From Cunninghamella blakesleeana (taxonomy: Eukaryota > Mucoromycota > Mucoromycetes > Mucorales > Cunninghamellaceae), in contig JAFCIZ010000011.1 of assembly GCA_017871115.1 (NCBI GenBank), forward strand, positions 699,501-763,500: a DNA stretch of 64,000 nt, in the 5' to 3' direction. Position 1 is the first letter of the stretch, and each line of letters starts with the position of its first letter. This document shows positions 22,910 through 34,650 of this stretch, piece after piece. Both the position numbers and the translations under genes were made by a program. The notes beneath the pieces are model-generated. The model worked only from the letters and a program-made list of their open reading frames with translations. It did not search any database and was not told the origin of the DNA.

Positions 22910-23676
22910 GCGCTTAAAAGTTTATCCGGAATAAATGTGAACCTTAAGCGAAAGAGAGTTTAGAGTTTTTCTTTTCAAATAGCATAAAAATATTAAATAG
23001 TAGTTCAATTGTTTTTTTTTGTATTAAAAAAAATAGTAGTTCAATTGGGAACAAAATTAATAATGAGCTATTTATTGTAAATGATACTTTTATTATTAGA
23101 ATGTTTTAAAATAAAAATTTTTTTTAAAATTCTTATATATAACTGGCCTTATATTTTTGCATTTAATTTTTAATTCCTTTTTTTAAGTTACTAATTTCTA
23201 TTTATGGTAGCATAAGTATTAGTTAAACTATAAAAAGAAATTTTTTTACGAAATAATGATAATTATTATATTACAATTATTAAAATATAGCTTATTGATA
23301 ATTATTTAAAATTATTATCATTATTTCGTAAAAAAATTTCTTTTTATAGTTTAACTAATACTTATGCTACCATAAATAGAAATTAGTAACTTAAAAAAAG
23401 GAATTAAAAATTAAATGCAAAAATATAAGGCCAGTTATATATAAGAATTTTAAAAAAAATTTTTATTTTAAAACATTCTAATAATAAAAGTATCATTTAC
23501 AATAAATAGCTCATTATTAATTTTGTCCCCAATTGAACTACTATTTAATATTTTTATGCTATTTGTATTTTCAAATAGACCAAAAAACAAATATATAACT
23601 TCTAGTTTTTATTTTTTTTTTTTAAAAAAAAACTCTTAGGAATCATTTTTTACTACGGATAAACTTTTAAGCGCAT
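22910..23676. mobile_element. Large palindromic element (MITE-like)
   Basis: The outermost inverted repeat is about 20 bp (GCGCTTAAAAGTTTATCCG at 22911 and its complement ending at 23675). Inside is a near-perfect palindrome with arms at about 22979-23266 and 23313-23570 around a ~46-bp AT spacer. The left arm carries a small insertion: TAGTAGTTCAATTG occurs twice, separated by about 22 bp of T and A runs. No ORF is present. The structure suits a foldback or MITE-type DNA transposon. No clear target-site duplication was found. It lies between the LINE and the RPL35 promoter. Confidence 0.8.
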
Positions 23677-23786
23677 CAGATAAAAGCAATTCATAACTAA
23701 TTAAAAACTTCAACACAGTTCGTTAATCCTTTCTCGTTTGTGGTATATTCTACGCGGCTTCTCTATTTTTATTACAGCTTGTCGAA

Positions 23787-24158
23787 ATGGCTCGTGTCAA
23801 AGCTCAAGAACTTTGCAATAAGAACAAGGCTGAACTTGTCAAGCTCCTTGACGAAGCTAAACAAGAACTTGCTTCTCTCCGTGTCCAAAAAGTTGCTGGT
23901 GGTTCTTCCTCCAAACTCCAAGAAATTGGTCGTGCTCGCAAAAATGTTGCTGCCATCTTAACTGTCATCAATCAAACTCAACGTGACCAACTTAGTCTCT
24001 TCTACCAAAAGAAGAAGTACACTCCTTTGGATCTCCGTGTCAAGAAGACCCGTGCTATGCGTCGTGCTTTGACTCCTTATGAACGTAACTTAAAGACCGT
24101 TAAGCAACAAAAGAAATCCGCTGCTTCCCCTGCTCGTAAATTCGCTATCAAGGCTTAA
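23787..24158 (+). CDS. RPL35: 60S ribosomal protein L35 (uL29)
   Basis: 123 residues with full-length agreement to the eukaryotic uL29 family. Landmarks are KVAGGSSSKL, VLTVINQTQ-like AILTVINQTQ, KKYTPLDLR and KKTRAMRRAL, and the C-terminus ends RKFAIKA. It is a component of the large ribosomal subunit at the peptide exit tunnel. The coding region has no intron, and codons are markedly C-ending and regular (CTT, GTC, CGT, AAG), unlike the rest of the window, as expected for a highly expressed gene. TTATTACAG just before CTTGTCGAAATG could be the acceptor of a short 5' UTR intron. The palindromic element ends about 110 bp upstream of the start. Confidence 0.97.
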   Translation: MARVKAQELCNKNKAELVKLLDEAKQELASLRVQKVAGGSSSKLQEIGRARKNVAAILTVINQTQRDQLSLFYQKKKYTPLDLRVKKTRAMRRALTPYERNLKTVKQQKKSAASPARKFAIKA

Positions 24159-25304
24159 ATTGTAGTTTAACTCTCTTTTATTTCCATTTTATGTTATTTT
24201 TTTTTATCATCAATAAAAGAAAGAAAAAAAAATACTTTGACTATTAAAGTAATAAAAAAAAAAGGCATATTCTACACGTTACAATAGTTCTTGAAAAATG
24301 ATTATCATCAATTCGAAGACAAGTATATGAATATGTTGCTTTTTTCTTCCCAAAACCGCCATACCACTTTCTATGCACTCCGAAGAACCAAAATGGAATT
24401 AATCCTAAATACAACTAAATACAAAAAAAAAACTGGAATAATTTTCCTTTCGTCTATTTTCCTCTCATTTATTTTAATATAAATAATATCTATAGTATAA
24501 TTGTGCTTTGAAGAATACATAAAGATCTTCATAGAAAAGGAGCCGAAAAATTATTATTATCTCTACTACTATTTGATATATCTGGAAAGCTTACTGGGGC
24601 TATGTTTTCAATAGTACTGAATTTAATAAATGAGCATAATAAATAATATTATCTCATAAAATCCTACTCTTCTCTTCTTGCAAGACACAGGATAAATTTT
24701 GTATTTATTTGCACTATTTCGAACCTTTTAGTCTAAAATACTTATGACTTTTTCACTCTATTATTATATATATTTTATTTTATGTTACCATGTGCTTTTC
24801 TAATTCATTAGTTAATTTTAAGAATTAGAAACCAATCCACTTTACACCATTACGCTTATGTGTGACCAATAAAAATCAAAACACAAAAAAAAACTTCTAA
24901 AATCAATACAAAGTTATTCATGATGAGAAGTAATTTTGCTGCTAAATAACACATTCTATTCTACATACACAATTTTTTTTTGATGACATAACGGACTGAA
25001 TGTTTGCTATTATTATTAATTATATGGCATGTATATATCTTTTTGTTTTTAATACCATGTTTATTCTTTTTATTGCTTCAAACAACATCAGTTATTTTTA
25101 CACAATAAAATAAAATAAAACTACATTATATACAAAAAATATAACTCAATTTAATAATTAATATATTATGATTAGAAAAAAATTGAGCTTGCTCAAATTC
25201 TAATGAAAATAGTATAGTTTACTCACCCGGTTAACCATTTAAGCAAAAATTGCACTATTTCTCTTATTTCTAACTTATATATAAAAATTTATCAAAAGTT
25301 AATA
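24159..25304. other. Intergenic region downstream of RPL35
   Basis: AT-rich, with poly-A runs after the RPL35 stop. An open frame at 24291-24482 has no support. Nothing else recognised. Confidence 0.5.
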
Positions 25305-25309
25305 CTTTC

Positions 25310-25720
25310 TGTTGTATTTACCATATAATAACAATATTAAATGACTTCATAATTATAATACACTTATAATACACATGAAATGTTTGATATTTATTATAAA
25401 TTCACTACTGTGTACCTGATACAAAATGATCTATTCCTATTAGCTTATGCATTGCTATAACTTTAAATCTTCTAATCCCGCAGATCCATTACCATAGACA
25501 CACTTTAAACTCCATTCTAATTCACGTTACCTTTACTAGATAACTTTATAATTCTATTTTCATATTATATAACATATAAACTAAGCCCAGTGTCACCAAT
25601 CCACTAAAAGGTATAAATACAACCCTTGTCTTTTACATTTGAATAAAGGTTAACCAAAAGTTTCACAATATTTCTTTGTTTTTAATTTTTTGTATAATTT
25701 TTTAATTGATAAATTCAACA
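25310..25720 (+). mobile_element. Solo LTR, family A, with target-site duplication
   Basis: 411 bp, TGTTGTATTTACC...AAATTCAACA, flanked by CTTTC at 25305-25309 and 25721-25725. It has a TATA box (GTATAAATAC) about 100 bp and an AATAAAGG signal about 75 bp before the 3' end. It is the best reference copy of the family in this window. Confidence 0.96.
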
Positions 25721-25725
25721 CTTTC

Positions 25726-26259
25726 GTCGATATATACTTTTGGAGCATAATTTTTGCTTAAAAAAAGTATCCATATTTAATAGCTAGTGATGTTCCAATA
25801 ATGGATGAAACTACCATATGTAATGGCATTATTACATGGCTACCAACAAAACACCTCTTCTAGATTTAATGAGAAAAATTTTTGTATATAAGTTAAAAAT
25901 AAGAGAAGATAATAATCTTTTTAAATAACTTCTTTTATATGAAAAGAGAGCAAATGGAATTTAAGTAATGGTAATGTAGAAATTGTACAAGAATTATACC
26001 ATAAAGGGAATTATTTTAACAATAATAAAGAAGTAAATCGATTTCCTAAACTATCTTAATTTTTTTAAAAAAAATTCTATTAAAATAGGCCTTATACTTT
26101 CTAATAAAAATAGGTATTTTAGAAATTGAGTTTAAAATTTCGTGTAATTTTCTATACTGGGGCTATCTAAGTTCCAATCGCTGATGTCCAGAGAGACTCA
26201 TAAATCGCCCACTTTTTTAAAAAAAATTATATCCCTTCTTTTCCTTATTCTTTTTAGTA
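25726..26259. other. Upstream region of GLO3
   Basis: AT-rich spacer between the solo LTR and GLO3. A T-rich stretch and TTTTTAG immediately precede the ATG. No other feature seen. Confidence 0.5.
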
Positions 26260-28085
26260 ATGACTGAACCTACAAAGGAACAAATTGAAAATGTATTCAA
26301 GAAATTGAAGCAAAATAGACATAATAAGGTAAGTAATAGTACTAATTTTTAGTTTAGTCTTTTAAAATAAAATCGTAAAAACAATATAATCACAAAAGTA
26401 ATTTATGCTATTATTTTCATCTTTTTCATTAAGATATGCTTTGATTGTATGTCAAAAAATCCTACCTGGTCATCTATTCCATTTGGCGTTTATATATGTA
26501 CTGAGTGTTCTTCTGCTCATCGTAATCTTGGTGTACATATTAGTTTTGTGAGGTAAATGCTAATAATAGCAAAAGCTTCACATTATTAAAAAAAGGGCAT
26601 TATGTAATTTTTCTTTTTCTTTGTACTTAATAACAGATCGACAGTACTTGATTCGTGGACTTGGGAACAGTTACGGTATATGAAGGTTGGTGGCAATCAA
26701 GCAGCTATGGATTTTTTTTCAAAACATCAACTAGCAAATACAAAAGATACTAGATTAAAATACGGTGGTAGAACTGGTCAACTATATAAAAGTCAATTAG
26801 AAAAGCGTGTTCAACAAGATATCAAAGAGTAATAGTATACAAATATATACTAATGCAAACATATGTATGTACATATTATCTTATTTTATTTTTTGTTTTT
26901 AATATTTTTAGAAATCCAAATACTGTTATAATTGAAATTTCTACGCAGAATGATGAGCATAGTACAGTTGCGACCATTCATTCCCCTCCAATTTTACCTG
27001 AAGAAAATGATACGAAGGAAACACCTATCGATATCGCAGAAACAATTGATAATAGCAGAAAAGATTTAATGGCACAACCAGATATTACTGTTGTTACGAC
27101 AGTTGGACCCTATGAAGAAAATAAAACAACAGCTGAAATAGTGAATACGGTTAAGACTACTACACCGCTTCACACCAGTAAACCAAGAGTAGCTAAAAGA
27201 CTTGGTGCCAAATCGAACAAACTTGGTGTAAAAAAGGCAACTGGATTTAATTTTGAAGAAGCAGAAGCTAGTGCCAAGAAAGAGCTAGAAAGGAAACAGA
27301 ATTTTGGTTATGATGACGTGATTGAAGATGACAATGATATCAATGGAGATAAAAACGAAAATGAAAAATCAAAAGCATTTTCATCTAGATTTTTATATAC
27401 TGAACAAAAACAAGCAACACCATCTATAATTTCAAAAGAAAATTCTGTTGAAAAATTAGGGTTTGGTATGGCAAGGTTAAATACTAATGACGAAACCCCA
27501 TCAATGAAAAAGACATCATTTGAGCCTCCTTCTGATGTTAAAGAAAAGTTTGGTAATGCTCGTGCTATTTCATCGGATCAGTACTTTGGAAGAAACGAAT
27601 ACGATCCTTCTGTTAGCGCTGCTCAGTCAGCTAGATTAAATCAATTTTCCAATGCAACTTCTATTTCATCTTCTCAGTATTTTGGAAGAGATGAAAATGA
27701 TGACCGCTCTTATTCAAACAGAGGAAACATTTCTATGACAGGTAGTGGTGGCGATTGGGATGGAATACAAGATCAAGCAATTACTGTAGCTAGAAAATTT
27801 GTTGGCCAAGCGGCCGCCGATTTAGATGCTGTAAAAGATCTAGCTGAAAATGCCACATCTAAGGTAGGAATTTACTAATAATAAAATATCAAACGGTATT
27901 GGTAATAAAGATGGGTATTTATTCTTTTTATTTTTATTTTTATTTTTTTTAGCTTCAAGATATATTTCAAGATTTACAGGTAATATAAAATAGGCTTATA
28001 AAAACGAAGTTCTTAATACTATTAATATTCTCGTTTATTAACACCAATACCTTCGCTTATATTTTAGCAACGATATAACTATTAA
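26260..28085 (+). CDS. GLO3: ADP-ribosylation factor GTPase-activating protein Glo3 (ARFGAP2/3)
   Basis: Six exons join in one frame: 26260-26328, 26434-26552, 26637-26828, 26912-27863, 27953-27979 and 28068-28085. They give 458 residues, and all introns are GT..AG. The ArfGAP zinc finger is C25-X2-C28-X16-C45-X2-C48 with the arginine finger in [10 protein letters not shown]. The middle holds the ARFGAP2/3 coatomer-binding region ([12 protein letters not shown]...FNFEEAE). The C-terminus has two ISSxQYFGR repeats, the Glo3 motif. The last two exons code for only LQDIFQDLQ and QRYNY. The protein stimulates GTP hydrolysis on Arf1 during COPI coat cycling at the Golgi. It is single copy here, followed tail to tail by the ABC ATPase gene only 135 bp away. 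Confidence 0.93.
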
Positions 28086-28220
28086 TGTTATCCATATCCC
28101 AACCTCTATTCATAATTCTTTTCTACCAATTTAATTCTTTAATTAACCATATTAATACATACAAATAAATTTTTGTTCCTATGATTATGAAACATATTAT
28201 TATATGCAAATTAAAATATA

Positions 28221-29980
28221 TTATTTATTTGCGTCTACACCACCTTGCCCCAAGTGAAATCGTTTAGTAACAACTCTGGGGATTTCATCTTCATGATGTG
28301 TTACTAAAATTAAAGTCTGTTCCTTTTTCATATAGTTTTCTAACCAAACTGTTACTTTACTGATCATATCAATATCTAACCCTTGAAAAGGTTCATCCCA
28401 AATAATCAAGGGTGGTTGTTTTACCAACGAACGGACTAATAACACCATTCTCTGCTCACCCGATGACATTTCTTTTAAAGTTCGATTTAAGCATGATTGT
28501 ATGTTAAATTCATTAAATAAACGTTCTATCGTCTGGCTTTGGATATCAGTTAATTTACGTGGTACTACCACATCAAAAAAGCCTGTGCCAGCCGCTGCTC
28601 GTCCGGTTAGCTGCTGATTAAAATATAAATGAATTTCCGGACTAACTAAACCAATCTTTTGTTTAATATCCCATATAGATTCGCCAGTTCCCCGAGGTCG
28701 ACCAAAAAGGCTTAAGTCATTTGCATAGGCTTGTGGGTGATCACCTGTAAGTAACGATAAAAGGGTGGTCTTTCCAGATCCATTAGGACCTAAAAGCACC
28801 CACCGATCCCCTTGTTTAACATCCCATGATATATTGTCGATAATTTTTTTTCCACTATAAATAACATTAACCTTGTTTAACTTGATAATGTCAGGTCTTT
28901 TCTCAGCGCTAGACATTTCTTCTTGTTTTTTTAGCAACTGCTGCCGATAAATTTCTTTTTCTTTTCTCTCTTGATCCATCTTGGCTTCATGTTTCTTTAA
29001 ATAGACTTTAGGGCTGCCTTGCCAAATGGCTTTCATTTGATCTAAAACTAAAACATGTGTAGCCCATTCAGGAAATTCATCTTGCGGTCTCGAGATTAAA
29101 ACAATTGGAATATCATCTTTTGTTGTAATTTCGCCCAATAGATCTAAAAGCTGCTTCCTATGCTGAACATCCAGTCCCACTAAATTAACTATAAGTAAAG
29201 GAAATAATATACATTGCTCACTTTATTGTTTATTATTACTTACTTAATGGTTCATCTAAAATCAACATGTTTGGACGGGATAATAGAGCTCTTGCAATTC
29301 TTGCACGACGCGTTTGACCGTTTGACAATTTTACAAAAGATAAATGTAATAGCTGAGTTAAATCTAGTTGCTTTGCTACTCTATTAATTGATTCTCTTGA
29401 GCGATGGTTTCCGAGATAATCTTTTAAAGTTAAGTCGTTATCAGGGTCACTATTGGTTGCAATAGTAATAAGGTTACTAAAAACATTTTTTGTATTTCAC
29501 GAAGACTACTCAATTTTACCTAAAATTAAAACGTTCTTGATAGTAATGCTGACTATAATTAAATACACCAGATTCTTCTTTAAAAGAAACTAGTTTAACA
29601 TGATCAGACGGATACGGTGATACTTTATTTGATTTATCAATAAGTGGCCATTGGATAGATGATAATGGTCGTGGTAAATGTTGCCCAGCCAAGGTCTATC
29701 AAAAAGTTAAATACTTCATAAATATATTTATAAAATATGCCTTGTACTGTAGCATACTTACTTCTGCCAAGGTAGTTTTGCCGGCGTTAACGGGTCCAAC
29801 AATTACCCATCTTTGATTACGCTGAATTGTAAGAGATAACTGTTCAAATGCTGGTTCTTTTTTACCATAACGATATATTGTTGCATTTTTTAATTCAATT
29901 AAATTGGAAATACTACTGGTATAAAATCTTGATAATAAAATCCTTTTGTTTGTTAAAAAAAAACTCTGTTGGCAAAACAT
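28221..29980 (-). CDS. Twin-domain ABC ATPase, YDR061W/ModF type
   Basis: Four exons: 29762-29980, 29520-29695, 29244-29476 and 28221-29188, joining to 531 residues. Two nucleotide-binding domains and no membrane segments are present. Domain 1 has a Walker A-like GPVNAGKTTL, signature LSNGQTRRARIA and Walker B LILDEPL. Domain 2 has GPNGSGKTTLLSL, signature MSSGEQRMVLL and LIIWDEPFQGLD. The N-terminus (FFLTNKRILLSRFYTSS) looks like a mitochondrial targeting sequence. The architecture matches the poorly characterised fungal YDR061W family, related to bacterial ModF. Domain 1 reads GPVNAGKTT, so its first Walker A Gly-X position is unusual. Function is unknown; an ATP-driven mitochondrial role is an inference. 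Confidence 0.82.
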
Positions 29981-30845
29981 TTCAACGAACTAAATAACAA
30001 AAAGAAAAGAAAAAATAGATACTGGTCAACTTTATTGTTAGAAAAAAAGTTGCATCAATCTGACACACAATTTTTATCTTTTATTATTGGCTGGCATTAA
30101 TTTTTATTTAACGAAAAATTAACCAAATATGCTATGGGAACGCGACAACCCTAACCTCGCTCTAAAATGAAATGTGTTTGGCAGCTTATTCGGTATGTGC
30201 CTAATATATTAATTGCTCTAAATGCTACAGTTTATTATTTTACTTATATTTATATACACAGTATTCTATACATACTCGTACTCTCACTACATTCCGTGAA
30301 ACACTTCACAATATCTGGAAACTACACTATGTCTATATATACGAAAAGTACTGGTTTCTCTTATTTTATCGTTAATGATATAGAAAAATTATTACATAGA
30401 CAAACTCTGGTCTGTTTTAAACGCTGTTATTAGCTTTAATTAAAAATGACTTTGGTAGCCATCCGTTGTTTTGCAATAATAATTTCCACTTCAATCGATT
30501 GGTATACAGTAACTATCTTTTTTTTATATGCAATTTTTAGGAAAAATAAAAATAGGCTTCAAGCGCTGGTATTGTATATTATTTATTCGTTTGATTTTAT
30601 ACTTTCAAAATGTATATAACAATATATTATATGTATTATTTCAAAATCGAAAATTTACCTTAACAATTTAATTTTACAATTTGAAAAATTCATTTACCAC
30701 TATATATTAAAATTTTAAACAGTTTTTATTGGTCAATTTTTACTACCCAAAAAACATTGGTCAAAAGATTAGTATATTTTTACACGGTTTTCCTTTTTTT
30801 TTTTGCCCAAAACAAAGTTTTAATTATTGAAACATTCTATTATAA
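29981..30845. other. Divergent promoter region
   Basis: 865 bp between the ABC ATPase (-) and the RSC58-like gene (+). AT-rich; CACGTG-type or other known sites were not seen. The 30167-30433 open frame has no support. Confidence 0.5.
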
Positions 30846-32714
30846 ATGACCTTCGATAATAATCGTAAAAGAAAAGAATGCTTTACCAACGAGCATAGTA
30901 CTGTTGATGTGTGTACTAAAAAAACTGGCATCCTAGAAGAAACAACTCATAATATTTCAACAAACCAGGCAAATCTAAATTTTACTTTAAAGCAAATATT
31001 CAACAATTTATCAAAGTAAGAAAAACAGTTTGCTGTTATTTTTATTTAAAAAAAAAGAAAAAGGATCAGATTCACATTTATATACATATACATTACTTTC
31101 TTTGCAATACGTATAAGTAGATATTCTACTATTAGTTTAACCTCAATTGATTTATTTCAAGAAATGAACAATAAATTATTAGAAAAACAATATCATAATG
31201 TGAATGACTTCAAGGTATGATAATTATTTGAATAATAAACGAAATATTCTATAAAAAGTAGTTAAATAATAAAAATTGACTTTTTGCCTTTATTTAGTCG
31301 GATATAGATAAATTATTCATGATTTTACGTTCAAAATGTACCGTATCTAATCTTCAAGATATTGATTCTTTATATGCAACTGTTTTATCGAGTATATTAG
31401 TAGAATTACGATATTTAAATAAAGATAATGAGGAAAAAACTATCGAATCTATTTTGAAACCTGCCAAGCATATTCAACAACGTACAGCACTTTTTCGATC
31501 TTCACTGGATGGTTTTGCTTTTACTGATGCTAATAGTGATTATATTGATAACGAAAATCTACGTAAATTGAAAAATTGTTTTAATATATATACTTATTAT
31601 TGAATATTGATACTTATTTACTTTAATATTTTTATTACAGCTTCTCAACTTCAGACTATTACAATCCATCCAGTAAATTCAAGCGATACATATCAAGTGC
31701 CTTCGATGAAGCATGCAATTCAGCCACCATTTCGATTTCCTCCAAAGTTTCGCAAACACGAAGATAAACCTATTATACCAAGTAGGTGTGCCAATTGTTA
31801 ATAATAATAATAATAATAACATACAATGGTGTTTTTAATAAATATTGCATATATCCATTTTTTTTATTATATTTATTATTATTAATAGCTCAATGGCTAG
31901 ACTATGGAACATTTACAAGCTTTGCACCAGCTTGTGACTCGAATAATGCTAATATAAGTTATGAAGCGACATATATGGGTAGAGCAGCAAAAAGATTTAG
32001 ACGGTGGGAAAGAAAACAAAGAAAATCGCATTTTATTGAAAAAATGAATCAAGAGGATGAAGTAGATATAAACTGGTTAAAAGAAAATGGATTAGACACA
32101 AAGGCGATTATGGATATCATGACAATTAACCATCATGACAATTTAAACAAAAATTCATCACCGAATGGACTACTACTAAAAAATGAAAAATTGATTGAAT
32201 CTTTATTACAATATCAAGAGTACCGATTTGCATTAAATGATTCGACTGTTAATGAAAAAGAACAACAAATAGGTAACTAATAAATACAATACCCACAAAT
32301 ATTTTCAAAAATTACGAGTTTAACTTCTTGAAATTTATTATTATTTTGAATATAGCTGAACTGTTAGAAAAACAGCTTTATGATATGTTAGTACAATTAT
32401 CACCAAATGACATCATTCAACAAAGGGATATCAATTTAGCAATGGATCGAACACCAGTGCTCTTAGATAATGCTTATCGTGGTATACTATCCACTGTTAA
32501 ACCATTTGCATATCCAACCAATGATAAATTAGACCCGTTACCACCATTTGCAAACATGACACCAACTTATTCCAAAGATAAATGGCGTCTAATTGATTTA
32601 ACTGGCCACCCTTCACCTAATATATCATCAACTTCAACGGTTACTACTTCAAATGATAACACTAGCACTACTAACAATAATGGTACTTCAATCTCAATAG
32701 AAACCAATAACTAG
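30846..32714 (+). CDS. Possible RSC/SWI-SNF subunit, Rsc58-like
   Basis: Six exons: 30846-31015, 31121-31214, 31298-31562, 31641-31781, 31889-32272 and 32356-32714, giving 470 residues. The second exon has a tandem acceptor (AAGTAG at 31115-31120), so one residue may be optional. The start is the first ATG in frame, with a basic NNRKRKE near it. The best landmark is AQWLDYGTFTSFAPACDS in exon 5, which resembles the WLKYGNYNSWAPSF block of yeast Rsc58, and the preceding PFRFPPKF region. The tail is Ser/Thr/Asn-rich. Rsc58 is a structural subunit of the RSC chromatin remodeller. The match is from memory over a limited region, so the name is left open. Confidence 0.6.
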
Positions 32715-33162
32715 TCGAAATATTAGAATAAGATCTAATAATTTCTTTTAATTACGTATTGACTTACTTTTTCTTAAGTAGTAAATTATATATTGGAAAA
32801 ATAAATATCTTGTTTAAACGTGGATGTAAAAATAGCCAGTTGATATAAATAATTTACTTGCATCAATACAATAAATATAACCTTTAATTAAATAAAATGT
32901 AATATGATACTTTACTTAATAAACAACAGCATATATTGATCATATATTTCAACGTTTCTAAATTATAAGGGTATTATAGACTTATATTAGCATTTATTTT
33001 AAATATCTGTTTAGTAATGACAAAAATAATATATCAGTGATATCCAATGTATTTACAAAAAAAAACTTCATTAAATAACTATAACACATTGTTTGTAATA
33101 TCTACATCTTAACAGATGTTTTATGAACTTGTACATGTGACTACATATCTTAGATATACATA
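32715..33162. other. Convergent intergenic region
   Basis: AT-rich spacer between two convergent genes. Nothing recognised. Confidence 0.5.
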
Positions 33163-33870
33163 TTAATTATTAATATTATTCAGAGGAATTATATCATAAT
33201 CTTTAGTTTTCTTTAGTTTCATCTTTTCCATCACTGCTTGTTTTGCTATTCCTACTACTGCTGTCAAAGGACCTTCTTCCTCTTTTACGTCGGATTGTTT
33301 TCGTTTTTTACGTGAGCTGTTATCATTTCCATAATTTGTGCTTGATGAAGGTAAATCATTATCATCGCTATCATCATCATCCAAGAGTTGCATATTCTTA
33401 TTTTTATTTTCTCCTTTTAATGAAGATTGTATAAGAATAGGTTTCATTTCATACTTCATGCAAGCCCACTCCCCACCTAGAGTCATTATCAATATAGCTA
33501 AGACCTGAACAAACCACCAACTAAGATTAGTTGGAAATTTACCAACAAATAACCAACAAGCTAGTACATGCCCACCATGCAATGTCAATACGAAATCGAG
33601 AACCTGTTTAGCTCTCTGAACAATTAATAATATCAAAATAACATCAACCATAGCATTCACTATCCATACTAATCCTAAGGTCCATCCAAAAACATTATCC
33701 ATGGTAAACATATTGACCTGAAATAAAGCATCTAGCGTAATAGGAACACCTGTAAGACCGAAAACAATACATAATAAAAAACTGAGCACAATATAATAAA
33801 CTGACTGCAATGATATGATTTGAGCTATGTTTAATATTGGATCCCACCCTGTTAATCTAAATGATGACAT
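33163..33870 (-). CDS. SYS1: Golgi membrane protein Sys1
   Basis: 235 residues, single exon. The N-terminus (GWDPILNIAQIISLQSVYY) matches the Sys1 hallmark WDP..I..QI...Q..YY. Four hydrophobic segments follow at about 23-45, 58-85, 93-113 and 117-138, and the loop AKQVLDFVLTLHGGH corresponds to the family's QCLDFT.T.H. Sys1 is the receptor that brings the Arf-like GTPase Arl3/ARFRP1 to the trans-Golgi network. The C-terminal cytosolic tail of about 85 residues is longer than in the short animal protein, acidic then basic, and low in complexity. No introns. Confidence 0.92.
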   Translation of the reverse strand: MSSFRLTGWDPILNIAQIISLQSVYYIVLSFLLCIVFGLTGVPITLDALFQVNMFTMDNVFGWTLGLVWIVNAMVDVILILLIVQRAKQVLDFVLTLHGGHVLACWLFVGKFPTNLSWWFVQVLAILIMTLGGEWACMKYEMKPILIQSSLKGENKNKNMQLLDDDDSDDNDLPSSSTNYGNDNSSRKKRKQSDVKEEEGPLTAVVGIAKQAVMEKMKLKKTKDYDIIPLNNINN

Positions 33871-33964
33871 TTATATGTTTATACACTCATATATTAATTA
33901 TATACAATTTAAAAATTAAAAGTATTTTGGGTAAAAGGAAAAGAAAGTCCTTGTGATAAAAGTT

Positions 33965-34070
33965 TTTTTTAAAAAACCCCCCCCCAGTGCGCTGGGCTAT
34001 CCCTTTTTGGGTTTTTATTTCCCTTTTCCTTTTTTTCACCTATTTTTGGGTTTTTTATAATTATCTCAAC
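33965..34070. other. C- and G-tract patch
   Basis: A run of nine C followed by CCCAG-TGCG-CTGGG and GGGTTTTT blocks, unlike the surrounding AT-rich DNA. No gene recognised. Confidence 0.4.
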
Positions 34071-34399
34071 ACATATAATCATTAATGATGCTTTTTATCT
34101 AGTTAATAATGATAGAGAAATCCTTTTACTGACTGCATTATATGCATCCTGATATGGTATCACTTTGTCATGGTAAATGTGTCCTGAGTGAAAATTGCTC
34201 TATGCTCACATAGGTAGTAGTTTTTGCGTAACTTATCAGATAATTTGTAAATGCATAAACTATTTGGTAAGTCAAATATCAAAACACACTTTACATTAAA
34301 AAAATACTAATTTTTACGTACCTTCTCCCTTTTTATACTCCTTCGTTTATTTATATGAAAGTTGATTGGTAAAGGAATTGCTGATTTCTTTTATTGTAA

Positions 34400-34650
34400 A
34401 AAAAAATAGAGAGGATATTCGACAGCAACACTCTTCTCTAGGGTCAGAGTGATAGCAGTTTTCTTTTATATTTTCACGAGTGGATACAAGATGATTTTAG
34501 TAGCGTGTATCATTCCATCCCATGTAAATCATTCGATTTTAGACTTCTCTTGTTAGTAAAAACAAGGTGCTCTCGAAAGCCTGCTTATTGTCAGAATTAA
34601 AATCTGAGAGGTTGAAACACGTTCCTGATTTGGCCATTAACAAGGAAGCC
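34400..34650. ncRNA. Candidate structured RNA (unidentified)
   Basis: About 250 bp of clearly less AT-rich sequence in an AT-rich 1.9-kb gap, with no open frame. Several short perfect hairpins are visible on the plus strand: CACTCT/AGAGTG, CTTGTT/AACAAG, TTGGC/GCCAA and CTCTC/GAGAG. It does not match U1, U2, U4, U5, U6, U3, SRP or RNase P landmarks that I know, and the strand is undecided. A T-rich stretch lies on the left, where a minus-strand RNA would end. Confidence 0.35.

Noticed and set aside
24291..24482. 63-codon ORF downstream of RPL35
   Set aside because: Short, no family, no promoter or splice support; ends in a hydrophobic T-rich tail.
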